From positions 2,690,060 to 2,754,059 of the forward strand of contig OU015322.1 of the NCBI GenBank assembly GCA_907163225.1: DNA of 64,000 nt, read 5' to 3'. Position 1 is the first letter of the stretch, and every line of letters starts with the position of its first letter. The notes beneath the pieces were generated by a model. That model saw only the letters and a program-made list of their open reading frames with translations, made no database searches and was not told where the DNA came from. The DNA is from an uncultured Rhodocyclaceae bacterium (GTDB taxonomy: Bacteria; Pseudomonadota; Gammaproteobacteria; Burkholderiales; Rhodocyclaceae). The position numbers and the translations under genes are program-made. Of the stretch, positions 35,941 to 44,341 are shown piece by piece.

Positions 35941-37566
35941 ATGAATTCCCGCCTTGTCCCGTCCATCGAGCGCTTTCTGCTGTCGCCGTTCAGCCTGTTG
36001 CTGGCGCTGTTCGTCGCCTTCTTTTTGAACGCCTACAGCCTGCCGCTGACCGATGTCGACGAGGGCGCCTTCTCCGAAGCAACGCGTGAAATGATGGCGC
36101 GCGGCAATCTGGTGTCGCCGACCCTGAACGACGCGCCGCGCCACGACAAACCCATCCTGATCTACTGGGCACAGGCCGCTTCGGTTGCCGTGCTTGGCGT
36201 CAGCGAAATCGGCTTCCGCCTGCCGTCCATCATCTTTGCCGTGCTGTGGATGCTGGCGCTCTACCGCTTCTGCCTGCGTCACGGCAACCAGATGACGGCC
36301 CAGGTCGCCGCGCTGGTCATGGCGCTGACGCTGGTCGTTGGCTTCGTCGCCAAGGCGGCGATTGCCGATGCGCTGCTCAACCTGCTTATCGCGCTGGCCA
36401 TGTTCGGCATCTACGATTTCTTCTGCGCCTGCCGCGAAGGCAGGGGGCCGGCGCAAACGCGCCGTCTGCTGATCGGCGTCTATGCCGCGCTCGGCCTCGG
36501 CTTTCTGGCCAAGGGGCCGGTCGCTGTCTTCTTCCCGCTACTCATCAGCGGCCTGTTTTTCGTCTCGGCCGGCGCTTGGCGCGACTGGCTGAAAGCCGTT
36601 TTCTTCTGGCCGGGCTGGCTTCTCTTTCTGGCCATCGTCGTGCCCTGGCACGTGGCGGTTTATCTCGATCAAGGCGACGCCTTCTTCCGCGGCTTCTACC
36701 TCAAGCACAACATCAACCGCTACGCCGACACCTTCGAAGGCCACGGCGGGCGCTGGTGGTATTACTTCGCCGTCACGCCGCTGATCCTGCTGCCCTTCAC
36801 CGGCTGGCTGTTTGCGGTGGTCGGCAAGATTGCCGGCCAACTGCGCCAGAGCGACAGCAACGCGCTGTTCGAGCGCTTCCTGGTCATCTGGTTCGTCGTC
36901 GTCTTCGCCTTCTTCTCCTCGTCCGGCACGCAACTGCCGCACTACCTGCTTTACGGCTGCACGCCGGTCTTCATCCTGCTCGCCCGCCATCGGCTGGATT
37001 TCGAGCGGCGCTGGCTGGCCTTTTTGCCGATGATTCTCTTCGCGCTGCTGCTTGCCGTGCTGCCGGAGGTGCTGGCCTTCGCCCTCGGCAAAACGACGCG
37101 ACCTTTCGAATTTGCCCTCATTTCCGGGTTGACCGCAGCATTTGCCGACGAGGCGCGCTGGCTGCTGCCCATGCTCGCCGTGGCCGTCATCGGGCTGGCT
37201 TTCTGGCGTCGTTTGCCGGTGTGGCAAGGGCTGGTGCTGGCCGGTCTGCTGCAGGCGCTAACGGTGGCTTTCATCATCGCCCCGCGCGTCATCGGCGTCA
37301 CCCAAGGCCCCGTGCGCGAAGCGGCCATGATCGCCAGGCAGAGCGGCGAACCGGTCGTGGCGTGGCGCATCATCATGCCCAGCTTCAGCGTCTATCGGCA
37401 GGCTGCCACGCCAACCCGCGTGCCAGAACTCGGCCAGCTTGTGTTTACGCGCACCGACCGCAAGCATGAAGTGCAGGCCCTGCTGGCGCCGGGGCTGGTA
37501 CTGAACAACGTCTATCAGCGCAGTTTTGTCACGCTGGCCCGTGTCGAGCCCGAGCGAAAGCAATGA
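35941..37566 (+). CDS. ArnT-like lipid-linked glycosyltransferase (GT83 type)
   Basis: A 541-residue integral membrane protein with about 12 hydrophobic segments. The start ATG at 35941 gives a first membrane helix ([16 protein letters not shown]), followed by the family motif [15 protein letters not shown] near residue 40 and [14 protein letters not shown] near 65. Members transfer sugars from undecaprenyl-phosphate carriers to lipid A or other acceptors. The acceptor is not known here. The 3' end overlaps the PAP2 gene by 4 bases, so the two are coupled. A copy of the dispersed element is embedded near residue 395. Confidence 0.88.
   Translation: MNSRLVPSIERFLLSPFSLLLALFVAFFLNAYSLPLTDVDEGAFSEATREMMARGNLVSPTLNDAPRHDKPILIYWAQAASVAVLGVSEIGFRLPSIIFAVLWMLALYRFCLRHGNQMTAQVAALVMALTLVVGFVAKAAIADALLNLLIALAMFGIYDFFCACREGRGPAQTRRLLIGVYAALGLGFLAKGPVAVFFPLLISGLFFVSAGAWRDWLKAVFFWPGWLLFLAIVVPWHVAVYLDQGDAFFRGFYLKHNINRYADTFEGHGGRWWYYFAVTPLILLPFTGWLFAVVGKIAGQLRQSDSNALFERFLVIWFVVVFAFFSSSGTQLPHYLLYGCTPVFILLARHRLDFERRWLAFLPMILFALLLAVLPEVLAFALGKTTRPFEFALISGLTAAFADEARWLLPMLAVAVIGLAFWRRLPVWQGLVLAGLLQALTVAFIIAPRVIGVTQGPVREAAMIARQSGEPVVAWRIIMPSFSVYRQAATPTRVPELGQLVFTRTDRKHEVQALLAPGLVLNNVYQRSFVTLARVEPERKQ
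37108..37142 (+). repeat. Dispersed element inside the ArnT-like gene
   Basis: Plus-oriented copy (TTTGCCC, then TTTCCGGGTTGACCGCAGCA) lying in frame within the coding sequence. It encodes the [11 protein letters not shown] stretch in a membrane region and leaves the frame open. Confidence 0.75.
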
Positions 37567-38399
37567 ACGATCAGGGCCTGCACGCCAAAAATCCGGTTTT
37601 CGATTTTTCCATCCTCGGCCTGGTTCTGCTTTTCGCGCTCGGCCTTGGTGGCCTCGCAGCGGGTGGCGACTGGTACGCGGGCTTCATCCCGGTACAGGCC
37701 GCCAGCAAGTTCTTGCCCGGCCCGCTCTGGGAATCGCTGACCACGCTGGGCGATGGCCGCGTCCAGCTTGCGCTGATGCTCCCTTTCTGCCTGCGCTATC
37801 CCCGCGTTTTCTGGGCCTTGGTCGTTGGTGCCTTGCTGGCCGGGGCCATGAGCCGCGGCCTCAAAATCTGGCTCGATTTGCCGCGCCCGGCGGCGGTGCT
37901 CGATGCCAGCCAGATCACCATCATCGGCGCCCGCTTGACCGCCCACAGCTTTCCCTCCGGTCACACCATTTCGGCCTTCTCGTTTGTCGTCGCCTGGCTG
38001 GCCTTGCTCGGCTGGGGGCGGGCTTTGCCGATTGTTGCGCTGGCCGTGCTGGTCGGTCTTTCACGTATCGCAGTCGGCGCGCACTGGCCGGTCGATGTGC
38101 TGGCCGGTGGTTTGATCGGTCTGCTCGGGGGCTGGGTTGGCCTGCGCCTGAGTCGCCGTTGGCGCTGGGGGCTGGGCATCGGCGCCCACTGGTTTCTGGT
38201 GTCCATCGCCGTCATCGCCGTGGCGACCCTGCCTTTCGACGGCCAGGGTTACCCGGACACCTTGCCGTGGCGCATCGTGGCGTGCGCCTGGGGGCTGGGC
38301 GGCTTCGCTCTGCTTTATCTGTTCCCCTTGCTCCGTGGTGGCTGGCAGGCGGTGAATCGAAAGCTAGTGGGCCTTGCCGTCGAGCACCATTCGACCTAA
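37563..38399 (+). CDS. PAP2-family membrane phosphatase
   Basis: A 278-residue membrane protein with about six to eight hydrophobic helices. The three acid-phosphatase motifs are present: KIWLDLPRP near residue 100, FPSGHT near 130 and SRIAVGAHWPVD near 170. Members dephosphorylate undecaprenyl diphosphate or phosphatidate. Coupling to the ArnT-like gene (ATGA overlap) suggests release of the carrier lipid or phosphate from lipid intermediates. The 204 bp that follow are AT-richer and hold no gene that I can support. Confidence 0.9.
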   Translation: MNDQGLHAKNPVFDFSILGLVLLFALGLGGLAAGGDWYAGFIPVQAASKFLPGPLWESLTTLGDGRVQLALMLPFCLRYPRVFWALVVGALLAGAMSRGLKIWLDLPRPAAVLDASQITIIGARLTAHSFPSGHTISAFSFVVAWLALLGWGRALPIVALAVLVGLSRIAVGAHWPVDVLAGGLIGLLGGWVGLRLSRRWRWGLGIGAHWFLVSIAVIAVATLPFDGQGYPDTLPWRIVACAWGLGGFALLYLFPLLRGGWQAVNRKLVGLAVEHHST

Positions 38400-38603
38400 A
38401 TTGGGGATGACAGCTCGAGTCGGTCGTCGAATTTAGAAAGCTGGGGGTTTGTCTAAAACCTTGAATGATGGCCATTTGGCCGGTCTTCACGCATCGGATA
38501 GTGTAAAAAAATTCGAGTGATTTGGGTTGATTGCTGTGCTTTGATGTGGGATTTTTATCTGGGTGTATTTGTTTGGTATATTTTGGTTTGGCGCAAAGGC
38601 GTA

Positions 38604-39566
38604 CTAGAACTTCTCCACCCATGGTCGCAAATCCATTTCCTGTGTCCATGTGCTGCGATGTTGAAGGTGCAATTGATAATAAGTTTCAGCGATATGTTCG
38701 GGATACATTGACGAGCATCGTTCCTTTGCTGTGTCCCCCGATCGACGGGATAAAATGCCCCCGTCAAGGATAACATGGGCGACATGGATGCCTTTCGGGC
38801 CTAAATCGCGCGCCATACTCTGAGCGAGGGCTCTTACGCCGAATTTCCCAACAGCCATGTTTATATATTCAGCACGGCCTCGTAGCGCCCCCGTCGCACC
38901 AGTGTAAATGATTGTGCCTGATCCCCTCGTTACCATAAGTCGTGCCACCTCTCGCCCGACGATGAAACCGCCCAGCGCCATGGCTCGCCAGCATTCCTCA
39001 AATGCCGGTGTTTCGATATCCAATATGGTTCCGGGAATAAAATGCTCTACGTTGTAGACTACGAGATCTGGAACGCCCATGTCTTCAACTACGCTTTGTA
39101 GCATCGATTTGACTGAACGTTCCTCTGTTGCATCACAACCGTAGCGCCGCCCATTACCACCCAGATTGGAGAGCTCATCAACCAATCCATCGAGTTTTTG
39201 TGCATTTCGAGCAGCTACTGCCACAGTCATGCCTGCTTGGGCGAACCTGCGCGCCAGTGCGCTACCGAGACCGGGCCCCGTGCCCACAATGAGAGCAACA
39301 CCCGATCGAATAGGGGCGACGGTGGCATCGTTTTTTGTTGGCTGGATATCGACGCCCGTTGTATTTTCGGCAATAGGGGAGTTTGGTTGTGCTATCGGCG
39401 GCGCAGCTAACGAAGGTCGCAGCGGTGGATTCGCGGACACCCTCACGGCACGGGCTATCCGCAGATGTAGCGCAATGCCACCGAGTGAAACTCTAATGCC
39501 AACCTTTGCTTGATTCCAGATTCTCTCAATTAATGCCATAGAGTTCGCTTTCATTGCATTAAACAC
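38604..39566 (-). CDS. Atypical short-chain dehydrogenase/reductase
   Basis: A 320-residue protein. The first 85 residues are a basic or low-complexity extension without a family match that I recognise. Residues of about 88-320 are an SDR fold: the cofactor loop is GTGPGLGSALARRF, then LVVYNVEHFI, and ALAQSMARDLGPKGIHVAHV. The YxxxK motif is not intact: Lys is in AVGKFGVRAL, but the position four before it is Met, and the catalytic Ser position is Gly/Thr. Relatives of this subgroup also often lack the Tyr. AT-richer codon use suggests that it was acquired. It is the last gene of the three-frame minus-strand island. Confidence 0.8.
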   Translation of the reverse strand: MFNAMKANSMALIERIWNQAKVGIRVSLGGIALHLRIARAVRVSANPPLRPSLAAPPIAQPNSPIAENTTGVDIQPTKNDATVAPIRSGVALIVGTGPGLGSALARRFAQAGMTVAVAARNAQKLDGLVDELSNLGGNGRRYGCDATEERSVKSMLQSVVEDMGVPDLVVYNVEHFIPGTILDIETPAFEECWRAMALGGFIVGREVARLMVTRGSGTIIYTGATGALRGRAEYINMAVGKFGVRALAQSMARDLGPKGIHVAHVILDGGILSRRSGDTAKERCSSMYPEHIAETYYQLHLQHRSTWTQEMDLRPWVEKF

Positions 39567-39584
39567 GGAATATTTTTAGGCAGC

Positions 39585-39977
39585 CTACGAAACCGATTGT
39601 GGTTTGTTCATGATTCTCCGCATCCATTTTTTTGCGCTTACATCTTGAACATCGATTGCGTTAGCGTCACAGGCATCGATGCACAGATCGCAACGAGCAC
39701 ATGTTCTTTGGGAAATTCGAAACCTACCATCCATTCCTAGATCTATGGACTGTAATGGGCAAATGCGATAGCAGTCGCCGCAACCGCAGCAGTTAGCTTG
39801 ATTGACAACCAAGTTGGCCCGTAGCAGTACGTTATTGACGAAACGCGAAATTCTGTTGATGGGTCCTTCGGAAAAACTAGACTGAGGTGGGAGTATCCTC
39901 TTTTGCCTATCTTGCATTGCTTGCCAATCAAGGCCGTCAACGGTGATTTTACTTGTCTCCGAAAAGCCCAGTTTCAT
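39585..39977 (-). CDS. Ferredoxin-like protein with two 4Fe-4S sites (continuation of DUF362 frame)
   Basis: A 130-residue reading frame with two cluster motifs: CCGCGDCYRICP near residue 62 and CARCDLCIDACDA near 91. Its start is in the same frame as the upstream DUF362 gene, with only a TGA and four codons between. The first residues (MKLGFSETSKITVDG) resemble the normal end of DUF362 domains. It may be translated separately, since AGGAAACCAAATG offers a ribosome site, or be the C-terminal part of one DUF362-ferredoxin protein. The second motif ends in CD rather than CP. Confidence 0.75.
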   Translation of the reverse strand: MKLGFSETSKITVDGLDWQAMQDRQKRILPPQSSFSEGPINRISRFVNNVLLRANLVVNQANCCGCGDCYRICPLQSIDLGMDGRFRISQRTCARCDLCIDACDANAIDVQDVSAKKWMRRIMNKPQSVS

Positions 39978-39989
39978 TTGGTTTCCTAG

Positions 39990-40775
39990 TCAAATAGTAG
40001 GTGCATCTTCGTACCCGAAGCCAGCGGCGATCGCCGCAACTGAATCTAGCGCCACTGGGTCGGCGCTTGCCAGCATTAGGCCGATCGGAATATGGCTGAC
40101 GGAACCTGCGGGATCCCTTACTGTAGTGAGATCGAGAAAGGATAGCGTCGGTTTTGCAACCGCGCAGACATCGACAATTACACGTGCAATATCATCGGGG
40201 TGCGGGAATAGTGTATGTAACTGTCCTTGGCATTTGCCGACAAGGACATTGAACATGTTCTTCACCGCGCCACTTAGTATTAGAGTGCCGTGAGGTTGAA
40301 AATTGGCACAGCCAATTACACAGTCGACATCAAGAACGGCCCGTGAAATCAGATATTTTCTAGGGTAAGTTACTCCGCTTTTGACATACCTTGCGCCCGT
40401 CTCGCCAAAGCTAACTAAATTTGCCCCCAAGGATTTAACAATTTCCTGAAGGACTCTTCCGTTCGGCCAATAACGGTCGTCGCGACGTTTCTCGAGTCCA
40501 GCATCGCCAAGCGTTATGATGGCACCACAGTCTTTTAGTGCCTCTAAGACTACTCGAACCATTTCCGGATGGGAAATTAAGCGGCTCTCCGGGCCCGCGC
40601 TACCGTGTCGCAAAAAAGGTTTCACAAGAACGCGATCACCACTGCCTACCAATGCTTGCAACGGTGGATCCATCCTATCGAGCAAATCACGAAAGGCCTG
40701 CCGAACGGAAGTCCTAGTGTAGTCATCGTTCGTGGCCGCAGCGACAGTGGCAAATTGATGATTTTCGATCGTCAT
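39990..40775 (-). CDS. DUF362-family protein, ends at in-frame TGA
   Basis: A 261-residue protein with DUF362 signatures: VLVKPFLRHGS near residue 50, a central DCVIGCANFQPHGTLILSG and AVKNMFNVLVGKCQG, and ADPVALDSVAAIAAGFGYE at the end. Full-length members usually continue some tens of residues and often carry a C-terminal 4Fe-4S ferredoxin. Here the frame stops at TGA (39990-39992) and continues in the same frame with exactly such a segment. The function of the family is unknown. Codon use is AT-richer than the flanks, which suggests horizontal gain. Confidence 0.75.
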   Translation of the reverse strand: MTIENHQFATVAAATNDDYTRTSVRQAFRDLLDRMDPPLQALVGSGDRVLVKPFLRHGSAGPESRLISHPEMVRVVLEALKDCGAIITLGDAGLEKRRDDRYWPNGRVLQEIVKSLGANLVSFGETGARYVKSGVTYPRKYLISRAVLDVDCVIGCANFQPHGTLILSGAVKNMFNVLVGKCQGQLHTLFPHPDDIARVIVDVCAVAKPTLSFLDLTTVRDPAGSVSHIPIGLMLASADPVALDSVAAIAAGFGYEDAPTI

Positions 40776-40919
40776 AGTTTTATGCTAGCTCAATGTTTAT
40801 TGAAGTCAAGAACGCGTGTTGATCCAAAGTGCAGTGATTCGCGGACGACCGCTATAGTGCACGGTGCCACCATACGTAACATGCTGAGCCGGTTGATCCG
40901 CGTAATTTCCGCAACGAAA

Positions 40920-40948
40920 GTGTAATGTGGCTGTAATTTTCTGGTCAC
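40920..40948 (+). promoter_or_regulatory. Pho-box-like site before the PlcP-like gene
   Basis: Three half-sites with 11-bp periodicity: GTGTAAT, CTGTAAT and TGGTCAC, with 4-base spacers. The middle one differs from the CTGTCAT consensus at one position. It ends 22 bp before the ATG, which leaves room for a -10 (TATCTT near 40960) but hardly any leader. Confidence 0.55.
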
Positions 40949-40970
40949 TGGCTAACCGTATCTTGCGGCC

Positions 40971-41774
40971 ATGCCCAAGGTCAGATCAGTCTTTCTCTCC
41001 GACATCCACCTTGGCACGCGGGCGTGCCAGGCGGATCAACTCCTCGATTTTCTACGCGATCACCCGGCCGAGAACACGTTTCTGATCGGCGATATCGTCG
41101 ATTTCTGGGCCATGAGTCGCAGCATCAGCTGGACACCGGCGCAAAACACGGTGGTGCAGAAACTGTTGCGCCGGGCGCGGCACGGTGATCGCGTGGTGTT
41201 CATTCCCGGCAACCACGATGAAGTGCTGCGCGATTACTGCGGTATCGTTTTCGGCGAGGTCGAGGTCATCAACGAACTCGTCCACGAAACCGCCGACGGC
41301 CGGCGCTTCCTGCTCATTCATGGCGATCAGTTCGATCAGGTGACGCGTCACCATCGCTGGGTGGCGGTGCTTGGCGACAAGGCCTACGAACTTCTCGTGC
41401 GCATCAACACGCTGCTGTCGTGGGCGCGGCGCAAGCTGGGGATTTCCGGTTATTGGTCGCTGGCCGGCTATGCCAAGCGCAAGGTCAAGACGGCGCTCAC
41501 GTTCATTTTCGATTTTGAAGAGTCGGCCATCCACCACGCCAAGGAGCGCGGCCTGGATGGGGTGATCTGCGGCCACATCCACTGGGCGACGATCCGCGAG
41601 ATCGATGGCCTGACTTACGTGAATTGCGGCGACTGGGTCGATTCCTGCACGGCCATCATCGAACATTTCGACGGTCGGCTTGAGCTGGTTACTTGGGGCG
41701 AGGGGCGGCCGGTTGCCTTGCTCGCAGCGCCGAATCCAGCGGTCGAACCCGTCGCCGAAACTGCTGAGGCCTGA
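40971..41774 (+). CDS. Metallophosphoesterase, PlcP-like (LpxH-related)
   Basis: A 267-residue cytoplasmic calcineurin-type phosphoesterase with all metal motifs: SDIHLGTRA, IGDIVDFW, PGNHDEVL, IHGDQFDQ and CGHIHWATI. Automatic annotation would call it UDP-2,3-diacylglucosamine diphosphatase. However, PlcP phospholipases, which remove head groups from phospholipids during phosphate starvation, belong to this same group. They are often next to an Agt-type glycosyltransferase behind a Pho box. Both context features are present here, so I favour PlcP. No ribosome site is evident. The glycosyltransferase start follows the stop by 1 bp. Confidence 0.75.
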   Translation: MPKVRSVFLSDIHLGTRACQADQLLDFLRDHPAENTFLIGDIVDFWAMSRSISWTPAQNTVVQKLLRRARHGDRVVFIPGNHDEVLRDYCGIVFGEVEVINELVHETADGRRFLLIHGDQFDQVTRHHRWVAVLGDKAYELLVRINTLLSWARRKLGISGYWSLAGYAKRKVKTALTFIFDFEESAIHHAKERGLDGVICGHIHWATIREIDGLTYVNCGDWVDSCTAIIEHFDGRLELVTWGEGRPVALLAAPNPAVEPVAETAEA

Positions 41775-41775
41775 T

Positions 41776-42957
41776 ATGCGTGTCGTGATGGTGTCCGATG
41801 TCTATTTTCCGCGCGTCAATGGCGTTTCGACGTCCATCGAGACTTTTCGTCGCACCCTCTCGGCGCACGGTGTCGAGGTCACGCTGGTGGTGCCGCGCTA
41901 TGGCGATGAAGCCGATGAGCCCGGGATTATCCGCGTCGCGGGCCGGCCGGTTCCGGGGGATCGCGAGGATCGGCTGGTCGGATGGCGAGCGATGCACCGT
42001 GCAGCCTTGGTGGCGGCACAGGATTGCGATCTGGTCCACGTCCAGACGCCCTTCATCGCGCACTATGCCGGGCTGAAAGCAGCCCGCACGCTTGGATTGC
42101 CGGTGGTGGCGACCTACCACACGCTGTTTGAAGAATATCTGCAGCATTACGCCAAACTGATTCCTGCCGGCTGGTTGCGCGGTCAGGCCCGAGGGTTTTC
42201 GCGCCGGCAGTGCAATCAGCTCGATGCCGTGATCGTGCCGTCGACCGCAATGCGCCAGCGGCTGGATTCCTACGGCGTCCAGTCGCCGATGCATGTGTTG
42301 CCGACCGGCATTCCGATGGCGCAATTTGCCGGTGGTAGCGGCGCAAGGTTTCGCCAGCAGTTTGGCATCGACAAAGAGCGGCCAATGGCGCTCTTTGTCG
42401 GTCGCGTTGCCCATGAAAAAAATATCGGCTTTCTCCTTGAAGCGCTCGTCCATGCCCGTCAGCTGAAGCCGGAGACGCTACTGGTCATCGCTGGCGAAGG
42501 CCCGGCGATGGCCGACCTCAAGGCGCAGACCGCCGCTCTCGGGTTGCAGGCTTCTGTGCTTTTCATCGGCTACCTGGATCGCAAACAGGCCTTGCCGGAT
42601 TGCTACGCGGCGGCCGACGTCTTTGTCTTCGCCTCACGTACCGAAACGCAGGGGCTGGTCTTGCTGGAAGCGATGGCGGCCGGTGTGCCGGTCATCGCGC
42701 TGTCTGAAATGGGAACGACCGATATCCTGTCGCCCGGGCGCGGCGCGTTTTCACCGCCGGTCGATCCGCACGCATTTGGTGAAGTATTGGGTCGGTTTCT
42801 CAATCAGCCCGAGGCCTGGAAGCATTTGCGGACGGAAGCGCCGATTTATGCCCAGGAATGGAGCGATGACGCGATGGCTGAGCGGCTGGCACGTCTTTAC
42901 CGCGACTGTGTGGACTTGAAAATTGGCCAGAAATTGCCGTTGACCGCAGCAGCGTGA
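41776..42957 (+). CDS. GT4 glycosyltransferase, probably lipid-modifying (Agt-like)
   Basis: A 393-residue GT-B enzyme. The N-terminal VSDVYFPRVNGVSTSIETF resembles SQD2/Agt glycosyltransferases that add sugars to diacylglycerol. The C-terminal donor site has the ALFVGRVAHEKN strand near residue 205 and an EX7E motif in SRTETQGLVLLEAMAAG near 295. It is tightly coupled to the PlcP-like gene, consistent with PlcP making diacylglycerol and this enzyme glycosylating it. The acceptor is inferred, not shown. The C-terminal residues LKIGQKLPLTAAA are encoded by a dispersed element. Confidence 0.82.
   Translation: MRVVMVSDVYFPRVNGVSTSIETFRRTLSAHGVEVTLVVPRYGDEADEPGIIRVAGRPVPGDREDRLVGWRAMHRAALVAAQDCDLVHVQTPFIAHYAGLKAARTLGLPVVATYHTLFEEYLQHYAKLIPAGWLRGQARGFSRRQCNQLDAVIVPSTAMRQRLDSYGVQSPMHVLPTGIPMAQFAGGSGARFRQQFGIDKERPMALFVGRVAHEKNIGFLLEALVHARQLKPETLLVIAGEGPAMADLKAQTAALGLQASVLFIGYLDRKQALPDCYAAADVFVFASRTETQGLVLLEAMAAGVPVIALSEMGTTDILSPGRGAFSPPVDPHAFGEVLGRFLNQPEAWKHLRTEAPIYAQEWSDDAMAERLARLYRDCVDLKIGQKLPLTAAA
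42920..42955 (+). repeat. Dispersed element forming the 3' end of the glycosyltransferase gene
   Basis: Plus-oriented copy (AATTGGCCAGAAATTGCCG then TTGACCGCAGCAGCG) that supplies the last 12 or so codons before the TGA. The C-terminus thus seems to have been added by, or selected around, this element. Confidence 0.7.
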
Positions 42958-42968
42958 TAAAAACAGGC

Positions 42969-43190
42969 ATGAACGAAATCCCGGATTCCTGCTGTGGGCG
43001 GTGCCACTATTTTCGGGCGGTTGACGCGCTGAATGGCCTCTGTCATCGCTATCCGCCGGTTTTTGCCGGCGACAGCTCGCCGCGTGAATCACATCACTGG
43101 CGTCATCCCACCGTCGGATCGCACGGCTGGTGCGGCGAGTTCTGGGTAATGCCGGACGATCAGATGTCTTCGAGCGGCGTGACGATCTGA
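42969..43190 (+). CDS. Small Cys/His-rich conserved protein
   Basis: A 73-residue protein with Cys residues in CCGRCHYF and LCHRYPP, and later GWCGEFW; a metal or Fe-S site is plausible. The ATG at 42969 is chosen; a GTG at 42954 overlaps the glycosyltransferase stop. It follows the glycosyltransferase closely, and its 3' end overlaps the convergent cyclic-nucleotide-binding gene by about 30 bases. I recall similar short proteins in proteobacteria, without function. Confidence 0.6.
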   Translation: MNEIPDSCCGRCHYFRAVDALNGLCHRYPPVFAGDSSPRESHHWRHPTVGSHGWCGEFWVMPDDQMSSSGVTI

Positions 43191-43534
43191 TTCAGGTTGC
43201 GCAGTCGCTCGGCCATGACGCGCATGACCTGGGTGGCGAAGAAGGGCGTTTGCTGAACGAGAAACTGGAAGCGCTTTTCATCGACGGCGACAAATTCACA
43301 ATTGGTCTTGGCAACAACACTGGCTGAGCGCGGCCCGGGCATCACGATGCTGATTTCGCCCACAATGCTGCCGTGCTGCAGGTTTTCGACCACCCGGTTG
43401 TTGACGACAACCTCGGCGGTGCCAGTGGCCAGCACGTACATCATGCGGCCTTCATCCCCTTCAAGGAACAAGGCGTGCCCGGCCTCGATCTTGATCAATG
43501 TCGGGTTGTGGGCAAACAGTTCGAAGAAAACCAT
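43160..43534 (-). CDS. Single cyclic-nucleotide-binding domain protein
   Basis: A 124-residue protein that consists of one cNMP-binding domain. It shows IEAGHALFLEGDEGRMMYVLATG near residue 15 (given in part), the phosphate-binding cassette HGSIVGEISIVMPGPRSASVVA near 55-75, and a C-terminal helix. No DNA-binding or channel domain is attached, so it is probably a stand-alone sensor. The Arg of the cassette is present (PRSAS). The start has a weak ribosome site. Confidence 0.85.
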   Translation of the reverse strand: MVFFELFAHNPTLIKIEAGHALFLEGDEGRMMYVLATGTAEVVVNNRVVENLQHGSIVGEISIVMPGPRSASVVAKTNCEFVAVDEKRFQFLVQQTPFFATQVMRVMAERLRNLNQIVTPLEDI

Positions 43535-43626
43535 GCTTGAAACTTTCGGATGGAGAGGGCCCCCGGTTTTATCATGCCGGGACGCCAGACTTGTTTCAGT
43601 GAGATGACAAATTCGTGACTATTGAC

Positions 43627-44310
43627 TTAAAACAAGGTCGGTGAAATCAGGCGCAGGCCGATGGAAAACCAGTGCTGGTGACCGATGGCGCCAAATTGGC
43701 TGCCATAAGTTGTATCGATTTGTACGTGGTTGGGCACGATCCAGTGGCGAATGCCGACCTGAAAAAACGGATTGCCTTTGCCCTGGCCATAGCTCTCGGC
43801 GATCAGGTGGCTACGGGATGTCAGCTGAATTTCGCTGCCGACGCCCCAGGTCAGACGGTTTTCCTGATTTTCCCGCTCGCGGGTGTAGCCGAGGTTAGTG
43901 TGGATGACCACACTGTCGTCGGCCAGCGAGAAACTGACCGGCACGTAGAAATAGGGGTTGCCGGTATGGGCGCTGCCGGGCTGGCTGGCGTAGCCCGCGG
44001 CCAGGCCGATTCCGTAACCGTTGATTGCCAGCGGCTTGAAGAGGGTCTTGAACTGGATTACGGCGGCTCCGCTTTCCTGGCGGCTGCCGTCATAGGCCAG
44101 CGCCCCGCCCAGGGTCATTTCAAAGTTTCCGCCGGGGTTGCACGCCGGCAACGCCCATAGTTCGCGCTGCTTGCCGTGGATGTGTACCCAGGATTCGACC
44201 TGGCAGGAACCGGCATCGGTCAGGCGGGCGTCGTCGGTAATCATCGGGCGGGCTGCTTCAGCACTGGATGCGCCGACGAGAAGCACAATTAGAGCGGAGA
44301 GCAGTCGCAT
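43627..44310 (-). CDS. Outer-membrane beta-barrel-like exported protein
   Basis: A 227-residue protein with a signal peptide (LLSALIVLLVGASSAEA) and a mature part of alternating amphipathic strands rich in Gly and aromatic residues, ending in LRLISPTLF with a C-terminal Phe, as in outer-membrane barrels. I do not recognise the substrate or family name. It is divergent from dgkA. A minus-oriented Pho-box-like site lies 32 bp before the start. Confidence 0.65.
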   Translation of the reverse strand: MRLLSALIVLLVGASSAEAARPMITDDARLTDAGSCQVESWVHIHGKQRELWALPACNPGGNFEMTLGGALAYDGSRQESGAAVIQFKTLFKPLAINGYGIGLAAGYASQPGSAHTGNPYFYVPVSFSLADDSVVIHTNLGYTRERENQENRLTWGVGSEIQLTSRSHLIAESYGQGKGNPFFQVGIRHWIVPNHVQIDTTYGSQFGAIGHQHWFSIGLRLISPTLF

Positions 44311-44341
44311 GGGGAAATAGTCAATAGCGTAAGGCTGGATT

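Noticed and set aside
39978-39992. Selenocysteine at the TGA between DUF362 and ferredoxin
   Set aside because: No obvious hairpin of the bacterial SECIS type directly after the TGA, no Cys expected at that position, and a ribosome site before the next ATG gives a simpler reading.
40971-41774. Firm assignment of the metallophosphoesterase as LpxH
   Set aside because: Motifs are shared between LpxH and PlcP; the coupled glycosyltransferase and the Pho-box-like site favour PlcP, so no symbol was given.
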